In this document: piece after piece, positions 9,733-17,491 of the stretch
How positions within the stretch are numbered: position 1 is the first letter of the stretch
Layout: every line of letters begins with the position of its first letter
Assembly (NCBI RefSeq): GCF_025628935.1
Contig: NZ_JAOTIS010000008.1
Location: 1 to 64,000 of the forward strand
Length of the DNA: 64,000 bases
Reading direction: 5' to 3'
Origin: Macrococcus capreoli
GTDB lineage: Bacteria; Bacillota; Bacilli; Staphylococcales; Staphylococcaceae
Notes under the pieces: model-generated
What the model was told of the DNA's origin: nothing
What the model saw: the letters and a program-made list of their open reading frames with translations, nothing else
Databases searched by the model: none
Translations under genes and position numbers: made by a program

Positions 9733-11301
9733 ATGCATCTTAAACACAAAATTGTTATTAAAAAGAGAAATTACAATCGTCCGAAAAGATTATTTTACCA
9801 CGATCAAAAAGTGCGTCACGTCTTTCCATATTTACATAAAAAAGATGATGTAATTCATGTCATTGCCCCGGAAGAAGCAGAAGTAAACACAATTCAGCAA
9901 CCCGAACAACAATCCAGTCAACAATTTAATCAACAACCAGCAAAACAACAAAATGATGTTGAAACAGCCAAAACGGAACATGATCAAATCAACGCAGTTA
10001 CTGAAACCTCACAACACACTGAACCCGACATTGAACAAGACATTAAACAAAGAGTTGATCAACCCGTTGAACAAGCTATACATACTACAGAATCAGCACA
10101 CGATCATTACGATGCACAGCGTACGCAACAGGAGGAATTTAATGAAACAGCCTTCATTAAGCCGACAAAAGATTCAACGCATCAAACCGATAGATTACGT
10201 CACCGTAATCAATTTTCATGGCTCGCTCACTTACCTAAAATATTAATGGGTATGCTCGTCGGTATTCTGTTAGGGATTCTGTTAATGAGTTTATTTAACG
10301 GTAAACAGCAGAAACAACAAGCAGACAAAGTTACACAGACGGTAGAACAATCGGTTAAACAAAATATGAAAAATATTGTCAGCGTGACCAACTTGCAAAA
10401 GACAGAAGGAAATACGATTGATACCGCACAAGCAGCGAAGTCTCCGGAAGAGGTCGGCATCGGTACAGGTGTTATATATAAACTGGATGGTAGTAAAGCA
10501 TATATATTAACGAATTATCATGTTGTTGGTAAAGCACCAGACATTGAAGTGTCATTCGGCGATGAGAAAGTAAAAGCGAAGATGCTTGGTTATGATGTAT
10601 GGACGGATTTAGCTATTTTAACCATTCCGAAAGGCAAGTTAAATTCGGTTATTACAATGGCAGATAGCAGCAAATTACAACCGGGTCAACCTGTAATTGC
10701 AATGGGCAGCCCATTAGGTAAAATGTTTGCAGGGAGTGTGTCATCTGGTATTATTTCTGGATTATCGCGTAATGTACCGGTAGATATCGATGGTGACCAG
10801 GTTTACGACTGGGAAATGCATGTATTACAAACAGATGCTGCAATTAACCCTGGTAATTCAGGCGGTCCATTATTAAATCAGCAAGGACAAATGGTCGGTC
10901 TCAATTCACTCAAGATATCGATGAATGGCGTCGAAGGTATCGCATTTAGTATTCCGACGAATGATGTGAAAAGCGTATTAAATGAACTTGAGCAAAAGGG
11001 CAGCATTAAACGTCCGAAGATTGGCGTTATGGTAGAGAATATTGGTAAACTGACAAATCCAAATGATCCGAATTCACCAACCGATCAGCAAGGCGTTCAA
11101 ATTACGCAAATGGAACCAAATGGTACGGCACAAAAGAGTGGCTTACAAGTCGGTGACGTTATTAAGAAGATTGATAACAAAAATGTAGAATCAAAAATAC
11201 ATTTCAGAAAAATATTATTCTTTGACAAAAAAGTGGGCGATACCATAATTATGACGATCGTTCGTAATGGTTCAGAAAAGCAAATAGAAGTAAAATTATA
11301 A
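9733..11301 (+). CDS. HtrA-like membrane-anchored serine protease with PDZ domain
   Basis: This 522-residue surface quality-control protease has a long, Gln- and His-rich cytoplasmic region (about 50-160), one TM helix (about 168-190), a trypsin-like domain and a C-terminal PDZ domain (about 425-520). The catalytic triad reads H263 (NYHVV), D292 (WTDLA) and S376 (GNSGGP). The cytoplasmic leader is low complexity and probably disordered. An ATG at 9721 is part of the Shine-Dalgarno (GGAGGAA), so the ATG at 9733 is preferred. It precedes a Ktr gene, as in the S. aureus HtrA-like/ktrD region. I leave the symbol empty because staphylococci have two HtrA paralogues. Confidence 0.92.
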   Translation: MHLKHKIVIKKRNYNRPKRLFYHDQKVRHVFPYLHKKDDVIHVIAPEEAEVNTIQQPEQQSSQQFNQQPAKQQNDVETAKTEHDQINAVTETSQHTEPDIEQDIKQRVDQPVEQAIHTTESAHDHYDAQRTQQEEFNETAFIKPTKDSTHQTDRLRHRNQFSWLAHLPKILMGMLVGILLGILLMSLFNGKQQKQQADKVTQTVEQSVKQNMKNIVSVTNLQKTEGNTIDTAQAAKSPEEVGIGTGVIYKLDGSKAYILTNYHVVGKAPDIEVSFGDEKVKAKMLGYDVWTDLAILTIPKGKLNSVITMADSSKLQPGQPVIAMGSPLGKMFAGSVSSGIISGLSRNVPVDIDGDQVYDWEMHVLQTDAAINPGNSGGPLLNQQGQMVGLNSLKISMNGVEGIAFSIPTNDVKSVLNELEQKGSIKRPKIGVMVENIGKLTNPNDPNSPTDQQGVQITQMEPNGTAQKSGLQVGDVIKKIDNKNVESKIHFRKILFFDKKVGDTIIMTIVRNGSEKQIEVKL

Positions 11302-11326
11302 AAAAGCATGAGAAAGAAGTGATGAT

Positions 11327-12670
11327 ATGTTAAAGTTATTTCAAAAATTGACGCCACAACAAGGTATCGTATTATATTACCTTGTTGCGATATTCATTTC
11401 TTTTTTATTGCTACGTTTACCGTATGTGCATAAACCAAACGTTGAAATTAGCTATATTGATTCACTCTTTGTCGCTGTTTCAGGCGTGAGTGTGACGGGG
11501 TTATCACCTGTATCGATTGCAGATACGTATTCGACATTTGGGCAGTGTGTTATATTGCTCATTCTCAATTTAGGCGGTATTGGTGTAATGGCGATGGGGA
11601 CGTTGTTATGGATTATCATCGGCAAGAAGATTGGAATGCGTGAGCGCCAGTTAATTATGGTTGACCACAACCAGAACAAAATGTCTGGTGTCGTCACAAT
11701 GATTCTTGAAATCGTTAAAGCGATGTTGTTTATTGAAATATGCGGCGCGCTGTTACTTGCATTCTATTTCTATAAAGATATGGGTTCTGTGAAAGAGGCC
11801 TTGTTCCACGGGATGTTCGCTTCAGTATCGGCGACGACGAATGGTGGTTTAGATATTACAGGGGACTCTTTAAATAGCTTTGCAGATGACTATTTTGTCC
11901 AGACGATTACGATGTGTTTAATCGTGTTAGGTGCGATTGGCTTCCCGGTCATTATTGAAATCAAGACGTATTTAACAAATAAGATTCCGAATTTCAGATT
12001 CAGCTTATTTGCGAAACTGACGATGAGTACGTATTTTATATTATTTATCGTCGGGACAGTAGTGATTTATTTATTCGAAATGCATCATGCATTCAAAGAT
12101 ATATCGTGGCATAAAGGATTGTTTTATGCGTTGTTTCAATCAGCATCAACGAGAAGTGCTGGACTGACGACGATTGATTTAAATCAACTGACAGAAGCAT
12201 CACGCTTCTTTATGGGCGGACTCATGTTTATCGGTTCGAGCCCAAGTTCTGTTGGTGGTGGGATTAGAACGACGACAGTTGCGATATTAGTGCTTTTCTT
12301 AATGAACTATAGTAATGGACGAACGACGATTAAAGTGTTTAATAAAGAAATTGATCCGATTGATATTCAGCGTACCTTTGCCGTGATGGTGCTCGCAACT
12401 ATTATATGCTTTGCAGGATTGTTGTTTATCTTGTTTTTTGAAGATAATCGCTTTGATTTACTGGCGATATTCTTTGAAGTGATGAGCGCCTTTGGGACGT
12501 GTGGGTTATCGTTAGGCATAACTGCAGATTTAAGTGCAGGCAGTAAGGTGGTTATTATGATATTAATGTTTATTGGCCGTGTCGGATTAATCTCGTTTAT
12601 TGTCATGCTTGGCGGTAAAGCTGAACCAGATAAATATCGATATCCGAAAGAGAGAATTATGATAGGGTAA
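11327..12670 (+). CDS. ktrD: Ktr/Trk potassium uptake channel subunit
   Basis: This 447-residue membrane protein has the four M1-P-M2 repeats of KtrB/TrkH. The filter glycines are visible in each P-loop: SVTGLSP (about 55), TTNGGLD (about 180), TRSAGLTT (about 285) and GTCGLSLG (about 400). It forms the K+ pore, gated by a cytoplasmic RCK protein (KtrC-like), which is not in the window. The name ktrD is chosen because S. aureus ktrD lies in a similar context; ktrB cannot be excluded from sequence alone. The ATG follows AGAAGTGA closely. Confidence 0.85.
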   Translation: MLKLFQKLTPQQGIVLYYLVAIFISFLLLRLPYVHKPNVEISYIDSLFVAVSGVSVTGLSPVSIADTYSTFGQCVILLILNLGGIGVMAMGTLLWIIIGKKIGMRERQLIMVDHNQNKMSGVVTMILEIVKAMLFIEICGALLLAFYFYKDMGSVKEALFHGMFASVSATTNGGLDITGDSLNSFADDYFVQTITMCLIVLGAIGFPVIIEIKTYLTNKIPNFRFSLFAKLTMSTYFILFIVGTVVIYLFEMHHAFKDISWHKGLFYALFQSASTRSAGLTTIDLNQLTEASRFFMGGLMFIGSSPSSVGGGIRTTTVAILVLFLMNYSNGRTTIKVFNKEIDPIDIQRTFAVMVLATIICFAGLLFILFFEDNRFDLLAIFFEVMSAFGTCGLSLGITADLSAGSKVVIMILMFIGRVGLISFIVMLGGKAEPDKYRYPKERIMIG

Positions 12671-12674
12671 CATG

Positions 12675-12946
12675 GAGAGGCTGTTTTCAATGCGCCCAGG
12701 GCTGAACAAATTGGAACCCACACCAAGAAATCGCACTTTGATTTCGATGGTGTGGGTGAAATTTGACGAGGCCCTGCATTGAAAACGCCGTTTGAGAGGT
12801 AGGTTTATACTTCTTATGATTAATAGTCTAAACGGCCATCACTTGCAGCCCTTTCGACTAAAATAAAACTCAACCTAAATCAAAGAGTGATTTACGGTTG
12901 AGTTTCTTTTTTTGCTTAGGGCTAAACGCGAGTTCAACAGCCTCTC
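12675..12946. repeat. Structured 272-bp intergenic element with inverted termini
   Basis: The gap between ktrD and the kinase gene is bounded by inverted 11-mers GAGAGGCTGTT (12675-12685) and AACAGCCTCTC (12936-12946). Its left half is a long interrupted hairpin, 12683-12786, with paired blocks GTTTTCAATGC/GCATTGAAAAC, CAGGGC/GCCCTG, ACCCACACCA/TGGTGTGGGT and GAAATC/GATTTC around a 7-nt loop. The right half contains a separate terminator hairpin. It could be a non-autonomous mobile repeat, a structured RNA or a 3' processing element. No open reading frame is credible. Confidence 0.6.
12866..12912. terminator. Bidirectional terminator between ktrD and the sensor kinase
   Basis: AAACTCAACC (12866-12875) pairs with GGTTGAGTTT (12896-12905), and TAAATCA with TGATTTA inside. 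A T-run follows on the plus strand and T-rich sequence on the minus strand, so it can end both convergent genes. Confidence 0.8.
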
Positions 12947-14440
12947 TCATTTATCATATTCCGATGGTATCGATATCAACGGTAGTTTAATAATAAATGT
13001 CGAACCAACACCGACTTTACTAATCACTTTAATTTCACCATTATTTGCTTCGATAATACTTTTAGAAACAGGTAAGCCTAGCCCTGTGCCTGTTTGTTTC
13101 GTCGTAAAGAATGGGTCAAATAACTGGTTGAGTATTTCTTTCGACATCCCACAACCATTATCACGTATCGTTAATATCGCCTGCGTCTGCGTATGGTCAA
13201 CTTTAATTTCTATAATACCTTGTTTCTGCGCGTCAATCGCCTCTTTAGCATTCTGCACTAAATTAATAATAATTTGTTTAAACTGATCGATTGCAACGTA
13301 CACAAGTGTTTGATGATCCGTATAGCTCTTCACTGTACGTATATTATGCATCGTCAAATCATAATCCATAAAAGCAATCGTTTCACGTACTATTTCACGC
13401 AAATCAACGACTTCTACATCTAGTTTCGTTGGTTTACCGAGCAGCAGAAACTGCCCGACGATTAAATTGATGCGTTCCAGTTCTGTCTTTATGATGCTGA
13501 AGTAATGATTTTTTCGTTCTTTATCATATTGCAATTCTAATAATTCAACAAATCCAATAATCGACGTCAACGGGTTTTTAATTTCATGTGCTGTATTCGC
13601 AGCCATCTGTCCAATTAATTCTTTCTTCTGCGCATTAATATCAGCAAGTAACATTTCATTTTCAAGCTGCGTCTTATGGCTGCGATAGAAGAGCTGCAGT
13701 GTTGCAATCAATAATGACGTCACTAAACCGGATAATAACGCTTTTTGTAATACTTGAAAGTATACATTTTTATTCGTATTAATTGTTAAGTTCCAATCTA
13801 CTTTTAAGAACTTCTGTGTTTCCTTAATACTCGACTTTACAGGATGATTCGACTGAAAAATAATATGTTTATCGAAATCAGTAATCGTCACGGTTTTATC
13901 TTTTTGTAGTGAGTCAATCACCGTCCCGATTGTATTAATATCAACTTCAGCGACAATAAGCCTGCGCCTATGATTAATCGTTATCGGTTTCGATAAATAT
14001 ATAATATTTTTATTCATCATATTTTTACTAACATGACTGATGGCTACATTATTCCACGTCCTATTGTCATGGTGATTAAAGAATTCTGCTGATGCGATTG
14101 TTTTGCCAATCATCGCTTCAGAATTAGAATTGAGCACCTTTGCCTGATGATCTAATACGTAATAATTAATAATACGCGGGTCCCGATTTTTCATCATTTG
14201 TATTTTATTATTAATTTTGTCAATGGATTGTTCATATGTTACCGTCGTCGCAATATTTTCAATTGCAGCAATCGTTTCACTAAAGAAAGCATCGACTTGT
14301 TCGGTATGGATGCGAATCGACGAGCGGATATCATCGCGTATATGGTTTGCTTCATTACGTGCGAATAACCACCATAATAAACTTGTAATGAGTACGGTAA
14401 TAATAATATTAATGAATATTTGTTGTTTTAAATTTGTCAT
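12947..14440 (-). CDS. Orphan membrane sensor histidine kinase (sporulation-kinase-like)
   Basis: This 497-residue kinase has a TM helix at about 7-25, an extracytoplasmic domain of about 200 residues (dCache-like by layout), a second TM helix (about 230-252), a short coiled linker, then HisKA and HATPase domains. The phospho-accepting His is H285 in AHEIKNPLTSI. The ATPase part has N-box NLVQNAKEAID, G1 DNGCGMS and G2 GTGLGLPVS. The H-box and the lack of a HAMP domain resemble Bacillus KinB/KinE-type kinases. No response regulator gene is adjacent. The ligand is unknown. Confidence 0.9.
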   Translation of the reverse strand: MTNLKQQIFINIIITVLITSLLWWLFARNEANHIRDDIRSSIRIHTEQVDAFFSETIAAIENIATTVTYEQSIDKINNKIQMMKNRDPRIINYYVLDHQAKVLNSNSEAMIGKTIASAEFFNHHDNRTWNNVAISHVSKNMMNKNIIYLSKPITINHRRRLIVAEVDINTIGTVIDSLQKDKTVTITDFDKHIIFQSNHPVKSSIKETQKFLKVDWNLTINTNKNVYFQVLQKALLSGLVTSLLIATLQLFYRSHKTQLENEMLLADINAQKKELIGQMAANTAHEIKNPLTSIIGFVELLELQYDKERKNHYFSIIKTELERINLIVGQFLLLGKPTKLDVEVVDLREIVRETIAFMDYDLTMHNIRTVKSYTDHQTLVYVAIDQFKQIIINLVQNAKEAIDAQKQGIIEIKVDHTQTQAILTIRDNGCGMSKEILNQLFDPFFTTKQTGTGLGLPVSKSIIEANNGEIKVISKVGVGSTFIIKLPLISIPSEYDK

Positions 14441-14475
14441 TTTATTCTCCGGTTATCAAGTGTAATATCAACTCA

Positions 14476-14484
14476 TGCTATAAT
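14476..14484 (+). promoter_or_regulatory. Extended -10 promoter of the 5'-nucleotidase-like gene
   Basis: TGCTATAAT (14476-14484) is an exact TGn-TATAAT extended -10 element 20 bp before the start codon. No good -35 is seen, which is usual for this promoter type. Confidence 0.5.
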
Positions 14485-14503
14485 AAATTTAAGAGGTGAG
14501 TCG

Positions 14504-15361
14504 ATGAAAAAAGGATTAATGAATATACATATTATAACAACAAATAACATTAAAGGTGAAATGTTTCAGAAAAATGACATCAATCTTTACAAAGTCGCAA
14601 CATATATCAAACTTGCACGCCAGAGCGGTCATGTCATATTACTCAATAACGGGCAATTTCTTACCGGTTCAGCCATCAGTGCATATTATGCTGCGTTAAA
14701 AGAATATAAACGCATTCCGCTCATTACGATGATGAACATGTTAAAGTATGATGCAACAAATATTAGTGCACATGATTTTAGTCTCGGGGTACCGTACTTT
14801 AGTCGCGCCCATGCAATGAGTGAATTTCCGTTTCTATCATGTAATATTTTAAACCGTTCGACGAAAGAGCCTTATTTTAATACGCCATATATCATTCAGG
14901 AATATAAAGGAATAAAAATTGGTGTCATTGCATTATCAGAAGCCGGTATCGTCAATGATGGCGATTTATTAACAGCGCCGACATTACAAAGTATTAAGTC
15001 GTGGGTGCGTTATATGTATGATAAAGAAAGTCCGGATTTCGTCATTGCACTACATAACGGTGAAATGCAGTCGTTATGCGAAAGTGATATGACGTTATGT
15101 ACGGAAGGCATCCATATGATGTTATCGACATGTTCTGAGTGTCATGATGTTGCGCATGATTTAACTGAAATGGTGTATTTGCCTGATGAACCATCTGTAT
15201 TACATATTCAGTTAACCTTTAAAGAACGCACGAATTCATTTGAACTGAAAGGGAGTAAAGTTGAATTTGTAGATACGTCGCGCTATCAGGAAGATGTGTT
15301 ATTACAAGAAGCGCTGTATTATGAAGAGAAAGCTTTCAAACGTAATATTCAGCCATCATAA
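14504..15361 (+). CDS. Degenerate 5'-nucleotidase/metallophosphoesterase-like protein
   Basis: This 285-residue protein has the layout of the UshA/YunD-type calcineurin-like fold, but most metal ligands are replaced. TNDxHG reads TNNIKG (N15 for Asp, K17 for His). DxGD reads NNGQ (Q50 for the bridging Asp). GNHEFD reads SAHDFS (A88 for Asn, with H89 kept). The GHSH-type end motif reads STCSE. The fold-linked PYIIQEYKGIKIGVIAL segment is conserved. I see no signal peptide, so it is probably cytoplasmic. Catalysis by the usual two-metal mechanism looks impossible; a binding or structural role is inferred. A terminator follows. Confidence 0.75.
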   Translation: MKKGLMNIHIITTNNIKGEMFQKNDINLYKVATYIKLARQSGHVILLNNGQFLTGSAISAYYAALKEYKRIPLITMMNMLKYDATNISAHDFSLGVPYFSRAHAMSEFPFLSCNILNRSTKEPYFNTPYIIQEYKGIKIGVIALSEAGIVNDGDLLTAPTLQSIKSWVRYMYDKESPDFVIALHNGEMQSLCESDMTLCTEGIHMMLSTCSECHDVAHDLTEMVYLPDEPSVLHIQLTFKERTNSFELKGSKVEFVDTSRYQEDVLLQEALYYEEKAFKRNIQPS

Positions 15362-15369
15362 TATAATAA

Positions 15370-15399
15370 AAACACGCCTACAGAAATGTTGGCGTGTTT
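15370..15399. terminator. Terminator after the 5'-nucleotidase-like gene
   Basis: AAACACGCC (15370-15378) pairs with GGCGTGTTT (15391-15399) across a 12-nt loop. It lies between convergent genes and can serve both. Confidence 0.8.
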
Positions 15400-15417
15400 C
15401 ATGAATCATTAATTATT

Positions 15418-16017
15418 TTAATTTTGGTAAATCAATATTAATAAGATGATTGCAACGATCTGTCCAGTCATCGGTGTAATCAGTCGTTTCGTATGCTGAT
15501 AGCTCATTGCAAGTATGACTTGCGTCATGAAGATAAAGATTAAAATGTTGATATTCACTGCGTATACGAATAAACTTGTTGCACAAAGACTAACGACCAG
15601 TGCAGTTACTAAAGGCTTGAAGCGTGTATCAAGCTCATTTTGTAATAATATACGCATCATTAATTCCTGTAACGGAATTGAAATGACAAGCGTAATCATC
15701 AGTTGCCATTTTACATATACGCCAAGTGATACAAGTGTCTTTAATATATGGAAATATCGAATATCAGGTAATATAAACGAAAGCAACGTGTGCAACATCA
15801 CGATTACGAAGCTTGCTAATATGCCGGTAATCAACGAATCAAGTAAACGCTTTGACTCAATATTGCGCTCATAATAAATATATCCGATCGATGCGAGCAA
15901 CATTAACCCCGTATATAAATGCCAGAACACTTGATGTTCCTGGCGCATAATGAATAAAATGCAGTGATACAGTATAAACCAAAGTAAAAAACCAGCAATC
16001 GGCTTTTTGAGTGTCAT
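15418..16017 (-). CDS. Membrane protein resembling a degenerate CPBP/CAAX protease
   Basis: This 199-residue protein has six or seven predicted TM segments and no signal peptide. The segment QELMMRILLQNEL sits where CPBP (Abi) intramembrane metalloproteases have EExxxR, but the first Glu is Gln. The other motifs (FxxxH and a later His or Asn) are not evident. Proteolytic activity is therefore doubtful. It ends the minus-strand group with the DUF2187 gene upstream (gap of 4 bp), so they are probably co-transcribed. The family assignment is tentative. Confidence 0.55.
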   Translation of the reverse strand: MTLKKPIAGFLLWFILYHCILFIMRQEHQVFWHLYTGLMLLASIGYIYYERNIESKRLLDSLITGILASFVIVMLHTLLSFILPDIRYFHILKTLVSLGVYVKWQLMITLVISIPLQELMMRILLQNELDTRFKPLVTALVVSLCATSLFVYAVNINILIFIFMTQVILAMSYQHTKRLITPMTGQIVAIILLILIYQN

Positions 16018-16021
16018 CGGT

Positions 16022-16201
16022 TTACGCCTCTACAACGATTGTATAACGTTTATGATTGATAACGGTCTTCTCAGGAATTTCTAACTTTTCGAAGTTCTCC
16101 ATAATTGTACAATCGACAATGACAGAATTTTCATTGACTTTTTCAACGATACCTTGTTTACCTTCGTGAAATTCGATAATATCTCCAACTTTTGCTGCCA
16201 T
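16022..16201 (-). CDS. YkvS-like DUF2187 small protein
   Basis: This 59-residue protein begins MAAKVGDIIEFHEGKQG and has the small KOW/SH3-like beta-barrel pattern of the DUF2187 family (Bacillus YkvS). An in-frame ATG at 16267 gives a longer product, but the ATG at 16201 follows GAGGAGG closely and begins the conserved domain. Function is unknown. It lies 4 bp upstream of the CPBP-like gene on the same strand. Confidence 0.8.
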   Translation of the reverse strand: MAAKVGDIIEFHEGKQGIVEKVNENSVIVDCTIMENFEKLEIPEKTVINHKRYTIVVEA

Positions 16202-16303
16202 GATTATTCCTCCTCGTAAAAACATGCTAATAGCTATTATACTAAATTTGACACTTGTTGAATACAATTAATTCACGAATTTTCAATACAAATTTTCAGA
16301 ACG

Positions 16304-16780
16304 TTATTCAGCATGATAATAGTGTCTGATTTTTTGCTGAGCGCTCACTTTGTATTGCTTCACTGCAGATACACTGACATTTAGTTGTGCTGCAATGTCT
16401 TTCATTTTGTAACCTTGTATTGCATATATTAACCAGGCATATTCTTTCGGTTGAAGAAGATGCTTTAATTCATGTAGGATGAGCGCATCATAATCATCGT
16501 TACAACTACCGTCATTATTTAGCAGTACATCATCTGTTACGACGAAACGTTGTGTCCGTTTACTTAACTTCCTTATTTCATCAATAAAATAGAAGTTTAG
16601 TTTCGTATACATGAATTGCGATTTGTTCGGTGTTTTAACGGCATCATATTGCTGATCCAGTTCCCATAATTTGATCAACGCGAGCTGGTAATATTCATCG
16701 CTTTCATACGTCAGTTTATATTTATGAATGAAGTGATAAATCATTTTATCGTAATCTGCTTTCAATTGTTCAAACATCAT
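16304..16780 (-). CDS. sigS: SigS-like alternative sigma factor
   Basis: This 158-residue protein has a region 2-like segment (DEYYQLALIKLWEL and LNFYFIDEIRKL, about residues 25-75) and a region 4 helix-turn-helix at the C-terminus (MKDIAAQLNVSVSAVKQYK). The pattern agrees with S. aureus SigS as I remember it. SigH-type competence sigma factors are the alternative. An ATG one codon further in (16777) has better Shine-Dalgarno spacing. It is divergent from a comK-like gene across 213 bp. No anti-sigma gene is adjacent. Confidence 0.75.
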   Translation of the reverse strand: MMFEQLKADYDKMIYHFIHKYKLTYESDEYYQLALIKLWELDQQYDAVKTPNKSQFMYTKLNFYFIDEIRKLSKRTQRFVVTDDVLLNNDGSCNDDYDALILHELKHLLQPKEYAWLIYAIQGYKMKDIAAQLNVSVSAVKQYKVSAQQKIRHYYHAE

Positions 16781-16951
16781 TTAACCTGCCCGAATATCGC
16801 GATATTCATTTATTTCCGGATAACTTTACGATAAAGGATTGTTATGTTAAATGAAAATTAACATTTTGAATAAAAATGTTTTGTTTATTAAATAAATGTT
16901 GTTTTATTGTTTAAAAATAATTAAAAATCACTGTTTTTCACATGTTTTACT

Positions 16952-16957
16952 TATAAT
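16952..16957 (+). promoter_or_regulatory. Candidate -10 element of the comK-like gene
   Basis: TATAAT stands 36 bp before the start codon, with no recognisable -35 at 16-18 bp. AT-tracts (AAAAATCACTGTTTTT, 16923-16938) lie just upstream, as expected for an activator-dependent promoter. Confidence 0.4.
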
Positions 16958-16993
16958 ATGGGTAAGAAAAAAATTTGATAAGAGGTGAGGCAT

Positions 16994-17491
16994 ATGTTAT
17001 CGCTGGCACTTGAAACGACCGATATGTGTATTTATCAGTCTCCTGAAGCAGGAGGGAAGACGAAGATTTATAACTTGAATGGTCAAGTGACAATTGTGGA
17101 AAGAAGAGTGGAGAAACTGTTAGATGATACGCTCATTTATTTCGGCAGTAATTTAAAGACACGCAGATTATCCGCAAAAGTATTAACACAGCAGGCGCAT
17201 CATTTACCTATCATTATTGAACCGACGTTACATTGGATGTATTATCCGGTGCACCAGTCAAAAGCGCATTTTCAAATGTATGTACAGCATAGTATGATTT
17301 ATCATTTTGAAGGGAATAAAGATCACACGACGCTTTACTTTATTAATAATATGCAGGTAGATGTTCCGCAAAGCATTGCCTTTATTCAGAAACAACATCT
17401 GAAAGCACTGTATTTAGCGGATATGCAATCGAAAATAATAAAGCGGCAATTGCATATAAGCAATCACCGCATGCCGCTTAATCTTCAATAA
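16994..17491 (+). CDS. comK: ComK-like competence transcription factor
   Basis: This 165-residue protein shows the ComK core pattern: RRVEKLLDDTLIYFGS, RRLSAKVLTQ, LPIIIEPTLHWMYYPVHQS and TLYFINNMQVDVPQSI. ComK binds AT-boxes and activates DNA uptake genes in Bacillus; staphylococci also have comK. It is shorter than Bacillus ComK (192 residues), mainly at the C-terminus. A GTG at 16985 lies inside the Shine-Dalgarno AGAGGTGAGG, so the ATG at 16994 is preferred. The 3' end overlaps the convergent M20 peptidase gene by 14 bp. The proline of the usual FPT motif is kept (YPVHQS). Confidence 0.78.
   Translation: MLSLALETTDMCIYQSPEAGGKTKIYNLNGQVTIVERRVEKLLDDTLIYFGSNLKTRRLSAKVLTQQAHHLPIIIEPTLHWMYYPVHQSKAHFQMYVQHSMIYHFEGNKDHTTLYFINNMQVDVPQSIAFIQKQHLKALYLADMQSKIIKRQLHISNHRMPLNLQ

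Noticed and set aside
12912-13286. Plus-strand open frame of 124 residues
   Set aside because: It is antisense to the kinase ATPase domain and starts inside the terminator; no domain resemblance.
16872-16938. ComK AT-boxes (AAAA-N5-TTTT) before the comK-like gene
   Set aside because: The best matches have spacings of 3 and 6-7, not 5, so they are not claimed as sites.
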